Source: a virus
Strand: one strand, 5' to 3'
Virus record (IMG/VR): IMGVR_UViG_3300030450_003083
Coordinates: 1-36,151 of that record
DNA length: 36,151 nucleotides
Of this stretch, positions 1-5,188 are shown piece after piece. The stretch's first letter is position 1. Each line of letters starts with the position of its first letter. The position numbers and the translations under genes are program-made. The notes beneath the pieces were generated by a model. It saw only the letters and a list, made by a program, of their open reading frames with translations, was not told the origin of the DNA and ran no database searches.

Positions 1-251
1 TGACTTTTCTGTTCACAGATAAAAGAACCGCAAACCGTTCTAATCATTGTGCGTGGCGTTTTGTACCCAGGGTGACTTACTTGGCTTTTTTTAAGAATCT
101 GGCAAATATAACCGTCATCTGTATAAACCCAATCACCTTCATTTCCTTTACGCCAACTGGATAACACCTCATCATCATTACCGAATGCTTTATATTCCTG
201 CAAATCGTCAAATAAATAGTGAGGCGTACCCTTAATTGACTTGAAATCCAT
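1..251 (-). CDS. Partial phage protein, N-terminal 83 residues, function unknown
   Basis: The reading frame is open from the ATG at 251 down to the window edge, so the C-terminus is missing. The visible part begins MDFKSIKGTPHYLFDDL and has a compact, Trp/Tyr-rich centre (GDWVYTDDGYICQIL) followed by IRTVCGSFIC. This looks like a folded N-terminal domain rather than a random frame. The start lies 3 bases after the stop of the preceding leftward gene, with only a weak ribosome binding site, so translation is probably coupled. It may be an early gene of the packaging/head part of the late operon, but no family can be named from this fragment. Confidence 0.75.
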   Translation of the reverse strand, partial: MDFKSIKGTPHYLFDDLQEYKAFGNDDEVLSSWRKGNEGDWVYTDDGYICQILKKSQVSHPGYKTPRTMIRTVCGSFICEQKS

Positions 252-254
252 TAT

Positions 255-488
255 TTAGTCTCTACCGCCACCTTGTGGTAGTTCTGGAGGTGTTGGATAA
301 GCTTTCATTTTCTTCTTGCCTTTTCTTTTCCTTCTTCTAACTTCACCTGCCCAAACTTTATCTTGAACACTTCTTTTATGTTTTTCTCTTGCTTCTTTGT
401 TTTTTTCACCTACTGATTTTTCTTTAACTTTTCCACCCTTTTTAAATTGTGGTGCGCTATTTGCGCCTTTATCATTTACCCAGCCCAT
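255..488 (-). CDS. Small, very basic protein, function unknown
   Basis: This 77-residue protein has a good ribosome binding site (AAAGGAG, 5 bases before the ATG). It is dominated by lysine and arginine, notably RRRKRKGKKKMK at about residues 51-62, and ends in a proline/glycine tail (PPELPQGGGRD). Low hydrophobicity and high charge suggest a disordered nucleic-acid-binding or virion-associated protein; that role is inference only. It is the first gene of the leftward group that continues off the left edge, and a candidate promoter lies just upstream at 547-576. Confidence 0.65.
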   Translation of the reverse strand: MGWVNDKGANSAPQFKKGGKVKEKSVGEKNKEAREKHKRSVQDKVWAGEVRRRKRKGKKKMKAYPTPPELPQGGGRD

Positions 489-546
489 TTTTACTCCTTT
501 TAATAATTATTTGATTTAAATCACATCCGAAATATACAAAAAAAAA

Positions 547-576
547 TTTATAAAAAAAAATAGCACCTACAAACAA
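547..576 (-). promoter_or_regulatory. Candidate sigma70-type promoter, leftward
   Basis: On the minus strand TTGTTT (576-571) is followed after 18 bases by TATAAA (552-547), about 60 bases upstream of the ATG at 488. The -10 matches 5 of 6 consensus positions and the -35 matches 3 of 6. In such AT-rich DNA chance matches are common, so the call rests mainly on position: a terminator lies upstream and a leftward gene group starts downstream. Confidence 0.35.
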
Positions 577-614
577 AACACTTGCATAATTCAAAAATTT
601 GATTATATTTATAT

Positions 615-661
615 TATAGAGATATATTATAGAGATATACTATAGAGATACACCATAGAGA
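615..661. repeat. 13-bp tandem direct repeat, 3 full copies plus a partial fourth
   Basis: TATAGAGATATAT, TATAGAGATATAC and TATAGAGATACAC follow each other without gaps, then a diverged CATAGAGA. The TAGAGA core recurs at 617, 630, 643 and 656, an exact 13-base period. The period is not a multiple that would preserve a coding frame, and no gene overlaps it. Iteron-like binding sites for a replication or regulatory protein are one reading. Similarity of ACTATAGAGA to the core of T7/SP6-type promoters is a weaker alternative; no phage RNA polymerase is seen here. Confidence 0.7.
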
Positions 662-873
662 AAAGAAAAAGTAAAATAAAAAGAAAAGTGCTATAATTAA
701 GGGGTAATTTCAAAAAATAGGGTTAGAATGTGTGTGGGTATTTCTTTGTGCGTTGCCCCCCCGTCAAGTTACCTCGTGGGGTTCCGATTTTGGTTGAATT
801 TTGGTTCATATTATAATTCTACTTTAATTTTCATTTATTTAATAGAGAAGTTTAAAAGTTAATACAAATAAAA

Positions 874-896
874 AACGGGGCTAATATAACCCCGTT
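874..896 (-). terminator. Rho-independent terminator of the leftward three-gene operon
   Basis: Read leftward, AACGGGG (896-890) and CCCCGTT (880-874) form a 7-bp GC-rich stem with a 9-base loop, followed immediately by a T-rich tract (TTTTTATTTG). It sits about 40 bases beyond the stop codon of the last gene of the operon (936). This is a textbook intrinsic terminator and separates that operon from the leftward genes starting at 488. Confidence 0.85.
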
Positions 897-935
897 CTCT
901 ACTTACTACACTATTGACCACACACCACTGGCTAC

Positions 936-1133
936 TTAATCATCTTTAATACTACATGCATGAATAAACTTTGCACCATCAAACAAGTGATTATCTTTGT
1001 GTAGTTCATTCATTAAATCAGCAATTAAACTAATCTTATTTATTTTATTATGTGGTAACATCTCATCATTATTTATTATTGTATTCTTTCTTATTACTCT
1101 TGCTAACATTATATAATACTTTCTACTCAACAT
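936..1133 (-). CDS. Small phage protein, function unknown
   Basis: A 65-residue protein starting MLSRKYYIMLARVI. The ATG at 1133 is preferred because GGGGGT lies 6-7 bases upstream; a longer GTG start at 1139 is possible. The C-terminal part (FDGAKFIHACSIKDD) resembles a recurring ending in small phage proteins, where a short helical domain ends in a pattern like F-x-x-x-x-F-x-x-A-C. The function of such proteins is unknown to me. It is the last gene of a three-gene leftward operon, overlaps the preceding gene by 11 bases, and is followed by an intrinsic terminator. Confidence 0.7.
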   Translation of the reverse strand: MLSRKYYIMLARVIRKNTIINNDEMLPHNKINKISLIADLMNELHKDNHLFDGAKFIHACSIKDD

Positions 1134-1302
1134 TTGCACCCCCTTTATTACTTAAGTTATTATTATTATCTTTACTATTCATTTCTTCTAAAACCTCACC
1201 TAATGCTTGTATAAACAAGTCCTCAATTCGTCTAGGTGTTATTATTTTATTGGCTATTAATTCGCCATTAATACCAAATTTACTAGCTTTTTTATTACTC
1301 AT
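1123..1302 (-). CDS. Small hypothetical protein
   Basis: A 59-residue protein beginning MSNKKASKFGINGELI. The ATG at 1302 has AAGGGGGT a few bases upstream, so it is preferred over the in-frame ATG at 1317. The middle (PRRIEDLFIQALGEVLEEM) should form an amphipathic helix, and the tail is rich in Asn and Gly. There is no recognisable family. Overlaps of 8 bases with the gene before and 11 with the gene after show tight operon structure. Confidence 0.6.
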   Translation of the reverse strand: MSNKKASKFGINGELIANKIITPRRIEDLFIQALGEVLEEMNSKDNNNNLSNKGGANVE

Positions 1303-1747
1303 TATTACCCCCTTCATTATTTTCTATTAATCTATCTAAGTCACTTTTTATTTGATAATTTTTAGCCTCTATGTCGTCCAAACATTCAATAATTCTGGAA
1401 TCACATTTTGTTTGAATATCGCACCTTTCATTTAATTTATCAATACTATCAGCCATTTTTTCAAAATGCTCCATATATTTTGTATTTCTCTCAGCATTTA
1501 ATAAATTGATTTTTTCTAGCGTTTTAATTTTATTTTCTAAAGCTTCAATTTTTTTATTATCTTCAAGCCAGGCGTCATGCCCCAACCTTTCTAGCTTATC
1601 AAAATAATTAAATTTCTCATTAATTGCATCAAGGTGGAATTGTCCAGTCCTATTGGCTTTTTGTTCCAATTCTTTCATATTGGTTTCTAATGCTTCAATT
1701 TTTTCCGCCATATTATTAATAACTCTTTCCATTGTTTTTTTATCCAT
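1295..1747 (-). CDS. Coiled-coil protein, function unknown
   Basis: The 150-residue product is almost entirely helical and charged, with heptad-like segments such as INNMAEKIEALETNMKEL near the N-terminus and KKIEALENKIKTLEKIN in the middle. The ATG at 1747 is chosen because GAGGG lies 8 bases upstream; an ATG at 1762 is also in frame. It is the first gene of the leftward three-gene operon and faces the divergent rightward operon across a 175-base AT-rich gap. A scaffold or protein-protein interaction role is likely from the coiled coil, but nothing more specific is visible. Confidence 0.7.
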   Translation of the reverse strand: MDKKTMERVINNMAEKIEALETNMKELEQKANRTGQFHLDAINEKFNYFDKLERLGHDAWLEDNKKIEALENKIKTLEKINLLNAERNTKYMEHFEKMADSIDKLNERCDIQTKCDSRIIECLDDIEAKNYQIKSDLDRLIENNEGGNNE

Positions 1748-1832
1748 TGTTTTAACCCTCATTTTATTTGTTTACATATCTTACACGCCTAAATTTACAA
1801 CAAGTTCCACAATATTTAATAATATTTATTTA

Positions 1833-1872
1833 TATTTATTATTGTTTATTATTATTTACTATTGTTTATTAT
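1833..1872. repeat. Low-complexity AT repeat in the divergent control region
   Basis: ATTGTTTATTAT occurs at 1841 and again at 1861, a 20-base period, embedded in TATTTATT-type sequence. The 18 bases at 1833-1850 are the exact reverse complement of 5784-5801, inside the promoter region of the ribbon-helix-helix gene. The shared block could be a regulator site at two promoters, or simply reflect low complexity. Confidence 0.5.
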
Positions 1873-1884
1873 ATTTATTATACT
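1855..1884 (+). promoter_or_regulatory. Candidate promoter of the rightward early operon
   Basis: TTTACT (1855-1860), an 18-base spacer and TATACT (1879-1884) fit a sigma70-type promoter about 40 bases upstream of the first rightward gene. The -10 matches 5 of 6 and the -35 4 of 6 positions. The surrounding DNA is nearly pure A/T, which raises the chance of a false match, but a promoter is needed somewhere in this divergent gap. Confidence 0.4.
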
Positions 1885-1922
1885 TAAATTAAATTAATGG
1901 ATAATTAACTACGGAGGGAAAA

Positions 1923-2237
1923 ATGGAAAAGACAAAAAAGTATTACACAGAGGATTTAATAGAGGGTGCGATAGAAGATTTACAAGAAGAAATAAAAAAA
2001 GACTACACAGAAAACTATGATGATTTAATTTCAGAGATAGCCGACAACAACATACCAATTTATACTTACGATTTACTACAATATGCGAGTAACAATTTTG
2101 ACCTAATTGAGCCGAATGATTTATGTTTAGATAGTGCAAGAGTTACCGAAACGATTACAGCAAATATTTATGAGGTTTTAACAGAAGCCTTATATGAATA
2201 CATAAACGAACAAAACGAGGGAGATAACAATGGCTAA
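1923..2237 (+). CDS. Acidic hypothetical protein, first gene of rightward operon
   Basis: A 104-residue acidic helical protein beginning MEKTKKYYTEDLIEGAIED. The ribosome binding site CGGAGGG is one of the strongest in the window, as expected for the first gene of an early operon. No domain is recognised. Its small size, acidity and early position suit a host-takeover or DNA-mimic-like protein, but this is only a guess. The last 8 bases overlap the next gene. Confidence 0.75.
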   Translation: MEKTKKYYTEDLIEGAIEDLQEEIKKDYTENYDDLISEIADNNIPIYTYDLLQYASNNFDLIEPNDLCLDSARVTETITANIYEVLTEALYEYINEQNEGDNNG

Positions 2238-2541
2238 AAGTAAAGACAGAGAAAAATGTTCATGGACAAAAGGACATCAACAACCAACAAATGATTCATA
2301 TCAGGAAGATTTAAAGAATTGGTGGTTAGAACGTGCTTGTAGTGGAGAATGTAATGATATTGATGATTTGTCAAATATAATATCAAGGCTCAGAGATTAT
2401 GTGGAAGGCTATAATGAAGATTATAATGTTTATGGTTTTCCAGCTGATTTAACTGATGATAATAGGTTATTTATAGTTGCACAGGTGTTGTGGAAAATAC
2501 AGGAGGGTATATTTAAAAATGAAGCTAATTTCAAAAAATAA
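2230..2541 (+). CDS. Hypothetical protein
   Basis: The 103-residue product starts MAKSKDREKCSWTKGHQQ and has a Trp-containing helix (LKNWWLERAC) and an acidic central part (YNEDYNVYGFPADLTDDN). There is a GAGG-type ribosome binding site inside the end of the upstream gene, which it overlaps by 8 bases. No family is recognised. It is part of the block of small early genes. Confidence 0.7.
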   Translation: MAKSKDREKCSWTKGHQQPTNDSYQEDLKNWWLERACSGECNDIDDLSNIISRLRDYVEGYNEDYNVYGFPADLTDDNRLFIVAQVLWKIQEGIFKNEANFKK

Positions 2542-2558
2542 ACAGAAGGAGAATAACA

Positions 2559-2729
2559 ATGAGTAAAATAAACCTAAAAACAGCAACACTTGATGAAATC
2601 AGAGAAGAATGTGAAAAAGTATGTGGAACACCATTTGGACACAATATGATTGGAATAATGTGTAATGTGGTGGATGAAAGATTTGGGAAGGAGGAAGCAC
2701 AAGAGCTATTTGATGACTACCAAATATAA
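2559..2729 (+). CDS. Small hypothetical protein directly upstream of the ribozyme
   Basis: A 56-residue protein beginning MSKINLKTATLDEIREEC and ending QELFDDYQI, preceded by AGAAGGAG. It contains a small helical region and two cysteines (about residues 18 and 22). No family is recognised. Its TAA stop ends at 2729 and the first base of the hammerhead ribozyme is 2730, so the ribozyme forms the whole 3' boundary of this message. Confidence 0.65.
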   Translation: MSKINLKTATLDEIREECEKVCGTPFGHNMIGIMCNVVDERFGKEEAQELFDDYQI

Positions 2730-2786
2730 GTCTTACTGATGAGCTTTAAATAAGCGAAACAGCCTTGTAATGAGGCTGTCTAAGAC
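2730..2786 (+). ncRNA. Type I hammerhead self-cleaving ribozyme
   Basis: All core parts are present in order. Stem I is GTCTTA (2730-2735) pairing with TAAGAC (2781-2786), 6 bp. CTGATGA is at 2736-2742. Stem II is GCTT (2743-2746) with AAGC (2752-2755) around the loop TAAAT. GAAA is at 2756-2759. Stem III is CAGCCT (2760-2765) with AGGCTG (2773-2778) around a 7-base loop, then TC at 2779-2780. The last A of GAAA pairs with the U of UC, as in the hammerhead consensus. Cleavage is predicted after C2780. Stem I is the open stem, so this is type I. It fills the gap between two genes: a stop codon precedes it and AAAGGAG follows at once. Cleavage would leave a 19-base leader on the downstream message. 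Confidence 0.93.
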
Positions 2787-2799
2787 AAAGGAGAATGAA

Positions 2800-3036
2800 A
2801 TGGATAAACATGATATAGATAAATTAGTGAGATGGGCAGTTGATAGTGATTTAAGGAAATTTTCAGAAGACGCTTATGGAGTAACGGGAACAGCATTTGA
2901 TGTTGCAAGTGAAGGAGATTATTTAAGAGATAAATTTAAGCAAATGCAAAGCAATTTCATTATGTGGATAAGTGGATTAGATAGTAGAAATAAAGCAAGA
3001 TTATCAGAGAATATAAATAATCATAAAGGAGAATAA
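2800..3036 (+). CDS. Hypothetical protein downstream of the ribozyme
   Basis: A 78-residue protein starting MDKHDIDKLVRWAVDSD. The ATG at 2800 is chosen because AAAGGAG lies at the right distance. A longer in-frame start at 2770 falls inside loop III of the ribozyme and would force translation through the ribozyme, so it is unlikely. The protein is charged and probably helical, with a hydrophobic patch (NFIMWISGL). No family is recognised. Confidence 0.7.
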   Translation: MDKHDIDKLVRWAVDSDLRKFSEDAYGVTGTAFDVASEGDYLRDKFKQMQSNFIMWISGLDSRNKARLSENINNHKGE

Positions 3037-3037
3037 A

Positions 3038-3532
3038 ATGGGAATGGACGTACATGGATTAAATCCAATAGAGAACAAAAAGAAAAGCGATTTTCCAATA
3101 CTTGTAAAGGTAGATAAATTGGAGAAAGATGAAAAATGGAAAGAAAGAAGGGAATTGATAGAACAATCAGATAATTATTGGAAAGAAAGAGATGAATATG
3201 AAAATGCAAATAAAGGCATATATTTCCGCAATAATTGTTGGTGGTGGAGACCACTATGGGATTTCTGTTATAATGTTGCTCCTGAGCTAATATCAGAGGA
3301 TTTATGGGAAAGTGGACATCATAATGATGGAGCTGGACTTAATGGTGAAGACGCTAAACTACTTGGAGAAAAATTATTGAAAGCAGTCAGTGATGGATTT
3401 GCTGAGAAGTTTAAAGAACACCATGAAGACCAAGAAAAAGATATTGAAGACTATAAATATCCATTTGATATTGAGAATGTTGTAGATTTTGCTGAATTTT
3501 GCATTGAAAGTGGAGGGTTTGAGATATGTTAA
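3038..3532 (+). CDS. Conserved phage/bacterial protein of MGMDV...WWWRPLWD type, unknown function
   Basis: The 164-residue protein starts MGMDVHGLNPIENKK and has the block YFRNNCWWWRPLWDFC at about residues 62-77, then SGHHNDGAGL (about 91-100). These blocks recur in a widespread family found in phage and bacterial genomes with no established function, as far as I know. The Trp-rich core and the His/Asp/Asn cluster could bind a ligand or metal. AAAGGAG sits just upstream. It overlaps the next gene by 7 bases. Confidence 0.8.
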   Translation: MGMDVHGLNPIENKKKSDFPILVKVDKLEKDEKWKERRELIEQSDNYWKERDEYENANKGIYFRNNCWWWRPLWDFCYNVAPELISEDLWESGHHNDGAGLNGEDAKLLGEKLLKAVSDGFAEKFKEHHEDQEKDIEDYKYPFDIENVVDFAEFCIESGGFEIC

Positions 3533-3738
3533 AAGACACAGAAAAAAGGGAGAAGGAATTAATGTTAGAACAAATAACTAAAGAAAAAGTCAGAGAATGG
3601 CTTGGAACAGACAATCAGCTAGAAGAAGCTATTGAAGTTATATATGAGATAGCAATTGGACAATATTCAGCAGATTTATTAAAGAAAGATATAATGCTGT
3701 ATTATTATGGTAATTGGGAATATAAGGAGGGTAAATAA
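3526..3738 (+). CDS. Small acidic hypothetical protein
   Basis: A 70-residue helical protein. Two starts are possible: ATG 3526 after GGAGG, or ATG 3562 (MLEQITKEKVREWLG) after AAGGA. The shorter form keeps the clearly folded part (REWLGTDNQLEEAIEVIYEI). No family is recognised. The stop codon overlaps the ATG of the following gene by one base, which suggests translational coupling. Confidence 0.65.
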   Translation: MLKDTEKREKELMLEQITKEKVREWLGTDNQLEEAIEVIYEIAIGQYSADLLKKDIMLYYYGNWEYKEGK

Positions 3739-3941
3739 TGAAAGAAGAAATAGTAAAAAAGGGCAATGATTTTTATGTCAAGAAGGAAAAAAGATATTAT
3801 GCAGATATCAAAATAACATGGGGAGTTAGTTTTAATGCAAGAAATAAAGAAGAAGCAATACAATACCTTAAAGAGCAATACAAAGATGATTATGGTATAG
3901 ATTTGCATGATGACGAAATAATAAAACTGGAGGAGGAATAA
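3738..3941 (+). CDS. Small hypothetical protein, possibly DpnD/PcfM-like
   Basis: A 67-residue protein with the pattern of a beta strand (YYADIKITWGVSFNARN), then a helix (KEEAIQYLKEQYKDDYG) and an acidic end. This beta-alpha layout, with Ala-x-Asn/Lys-x-Glu-Glu-Ala after the strand, resembles small DpnD/PcfM-type proteins, whose role is poorly defined; the match is tentative. AAGGAGG lies upstream, and the gene overlaps both neighbours by one base. Confidence 0.65.
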   Translation: MKEEIVKKGNDFYVKKEKRYYADIKITWGVSFNARNKEEAIQYLKEQYKDDYGIDLHDDEIIKLEEE

Positions 3942-4093
3942 TGAAAGTAAACAATAAATACTTCTGTGATGACTGCGAAAAAGAAATGAATGAGGTTAAT
4001 AAATATGGATTGCACGACTTATGTGATAAATGTGAAATGAGTTATAATAATGAAAGGAGGAATAATGGGAATAATAAAAGACAAGGCAATTGA
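3941..4093 (+). CDS. Small zinc-ribbon-like protein
   Basis: A 50-residue protein with two CxxC pairs, Cys9/Cys12 (FCDDC) and Cys28/Cys31 (LCDKC), spaced as in a zinc ribbon or treble-clef knuckle. It starts at an ATG directly after AGGAGGAATA and overlaps the previous gene by one base. The C-terminal 15 residues (Asn/Arg-rich) are encoded where the next gene's ribosome binding site and start lie, so they are probably an unstructured tail. Zinc binding is inferred from the cysteine spacing; a nucleic-acid or protein-binding role would follow. Confidence 0.6.
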   Translation: MKVNNKYFCDDCEKEMNEVNKYGLHDLCDKCEMSYNNERRNNGNNKRQGN

Positions 4094-4259
4094 CTTTCTA
4101 AATAGTGGAGGCTATGACCTGGACTATGATGAATGGAACTTGCCTAAATTGGACGATATGGACGTTATTCTTGAAAATAATGTTCATGTATGGGAATATA
4201 GAGGAGTAACAGAAGAAGAATGGTATGGTATTGACCAAACAGAAGGGAGGACAGATTGA
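4065..4259 (+). CDS. Small acidic hypothetical protein
   Basis: A 64-residue protein beginning MGIIKDKAIDFLNSGGYDL, then strongly acidic with Trp (YDEWNLPKLDDMDVILE, VHVWEYRGVTEEEWYG). The ATG at 4065 follows AAAGGAGG at ideal spacing, so the longer frame from 4050 is not used. It overlaps the zinc-ribbon-like gene by 29 bases in another frame. No family is recognised. Confidence 0.65.
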   Translation: MGIIKDKAIDFLNSGGYDLDYDEWNLPKLDDMDVILENNVHVWEYRGVTEEEWYGIDQTEGRTD

Positions 4260-4330
4260 TTGATACAATGATTGTAGTAACAGCGTTAATAGCTTTACTA
4301 TTCGTTATAGAAAAAATATTTAAAATATGA
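4256..4330 (+). CDS. Candidate 24-residue single-pass membrane peptide, TTG start
   Basis: Starting at TTG 4256, 6 bases after AGGGAGG, the frame reads MIDTMIVVTALIALLFVIEKIFKI and stops at 4328-4330. Nearly the whole peptide is one hydrophobic helix with a basic end. An ATG at 4268 would give a 20-residue form. The TTGA overlap with the preceding stop supports coupled translation. It sits next to two other genes with N-terminal membrane anchors. Such tiny phage membrane peptides can affect lysis or host membrane proteins; the function here is unknown. Confidence 0.45.
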   Translation: MIDTMIVVTALIALLFVIEKIFKI

Positions 4331-4349
4331 TAAACAAAAAGGAGACAAA

Positions 4350-4625
4350 ATGAAAAAGACAAACCCAGTCTGGTATGTTGTAATAGCACTAACAATATGG
4401 TGCATAACAAACTCAGTTGCTAGAAACAACTTTGTTGCAACACTATCAGATGTACAAACACAACAACAAGTGATGCTTCAAGAAGTTGCTCACTTAATGG
4501 ATAGACTACAAACTCTGGAAGAAATTGAACCAGAAGTTATTGTAAAAGAAATCATTAAGGAAGTTAAAGTTGAAGTACCTGTTGAAGTTAAAGGTATACT
4601 GGAAGGAGATGGAAATGTCAAGTAA
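4350..4625 (+). CDS. Membrane-anchored coiled-coil protein
   Basis: A 91-residue protein with an N-terminal transmembrane segment (residues about 6-25, VWYVVIALTIWCITNSV) followed by a helical region rich in Gln and Glu and a Val/Glu/Lys-rich tail. AAGGAG precedes the ATG. The membrane segment is clearly related to that of the next gene: both contain LTIWC, then NSV, then NN, so the two arose by duplication. Topology probably places the C-terminal part in the periplasm or cytoplasm as a coiled-coil stalk. It overlaps the next gene by 11 bases. Confidence 0.75.
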   Translation: MKKTNPVWYVVIALTIWCITNSVARNNFVATLSDVQTQQQVMLQEVAHLMDRLQTLEEIEPEVIVKEIIKEVKVEVPVEVKGILEGDGNVK

Positions 4626-5094
4626 ACAAGCAATGTGGTCTGTTATGGCTATGTTAACAATATGGTGTACCTGGAACTCTGTTAAAGTTAATAACATGAT
4701 TGAGGACCATAAAAACATAAACAAAATAGTAAACAATCTTGTTACTGAATATCAAGAAGAAGAAAAAGTAGAAACAAGTTGGAAAGAATCTTTTGATGAT
4801 GCCTTTGCTAATGCAAGAGCAGAACAAGGGAAAGATGGTATCTTCATGTGGAATGGAGAATACTATACAACGAATTACTACGAAGAATCTTACTCACAAG
4901 CAGAATATAATGTTAATGGGTGGGTTTTAAACTCTGATGATATTGACGACTATTGCAAATCAAACTATCATGATGAATGTGGTATTTGTGATGGTAATGG
5001 TGCAACAAGATGGTATGCAGACAGAGACGGAGATGGATTAGGGGATTCTACAACATTTACTAGCAGTTGTGGAGAGCCTTTAGCATCTAAATAA
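4615..5094 (+). CDS. Membrane-anchored protein with MopE-like calcium-binding C-terminus
   Basis: The 159-residue protein starts at ATG 4615 after GGAAGGAG. Residues about 5-24 form a membrane segment or signal anchor (MWSVMAMLTIWCTWNSV) paralogous to that of the upstream gene. The C-terminal region (about 115-155) has CGICDGNG, WYADRDGDGLGDS and a closing SSCGEP. This matches the W-Y-x-D-x-D-G-D-G-x-G-D calcium-binding repeat seen in MopE and thrombospondin type 3-like extracellular proteins. Paired cysteines suggest disulfides outside the cytoplasm. It is likely displayed in the periplasm or at the cell surface of the infected cell; what it contacts is unknown. Confidence 0.75.
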   Translation: MSSKQAMWSVMAMLTIWCTWNSVKVNNMIEDHKNINKIVNNLVTEYQEEEKVETSWKESFDDAFANARAEQGKDGIFMWNGEYYTTNYYEESYSQAEYNVNGWVLNSDDIDDYCKSNYHDECGICDGNGATRWYADRDGDGLGDSTTFTSSCGEPLASK

Positions 5095-5101
5095 TAATAA
5101 C

Positions 5102-5173
5102 ATAGAGAGTCAGCGATTGGTCACGCACAAGGGAATATATCGCATAAAACAGGTAGAGCTGATGGCTCTCTAT
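5102..5173 (+). repeat. Large imperfect inverted repeat, candidate structured RNA upstream of HNH gene
   Basis: ATAGAGAG (5102-5109) pairs perfectly with CTCTCTAT (5166-5173), and TCAGC (5110-5114) with GCTGA (5158-5162), leaving only a 3-base bulge TGG. The 43-base loop contains ATCGC (5139-5143), which could instead pair with GCGAT (5113-5117). It lies wholly in the gap between two genes, ending 16 bases before the HNH gene start. It matches no riboswitch or ribozyme I can name. Confidence 0.55.
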
Positions 5174-5188
5174 AAAACAGGGAGAAAC

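Larger units (their letters stand above)
489..873. other. Gene-free region, candidate control region or replication origin
   Basis: These 385 bases carry no convincing gene on either strand. From 489 to about 720 the DNA is extremely AT-rich, with A and T runs and a 13-bp tandem repeat at 615-661. From about 745 to 785 there is a sharply more GC-rich island with a run of seven C at 756-762 and GTGGGG near 775-781. It lies between the terminator of one leftward operon and the start of another. Direct repeats next to an AT-rich stretch resemble an iteron-type origin; a regulatory or packaging site is also possible. Confidence 0.5.

Noticed and set aside
1052-1330. Plus-strand frame rich in Leu/Ile/Ser across 1052-1330
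   Set aside because: It is the complement of two small minus-strand genes with good ribosome binding sites and a terminator, and has no ribosome binding site itself.
2770-2799. ATG 2770 as the start of the gene after the ribozyme
   Set aside because: It lies in loop III of the hammerhead with no ribosome binding site; ATG 2800 has AAAGGAG at proper spacing.
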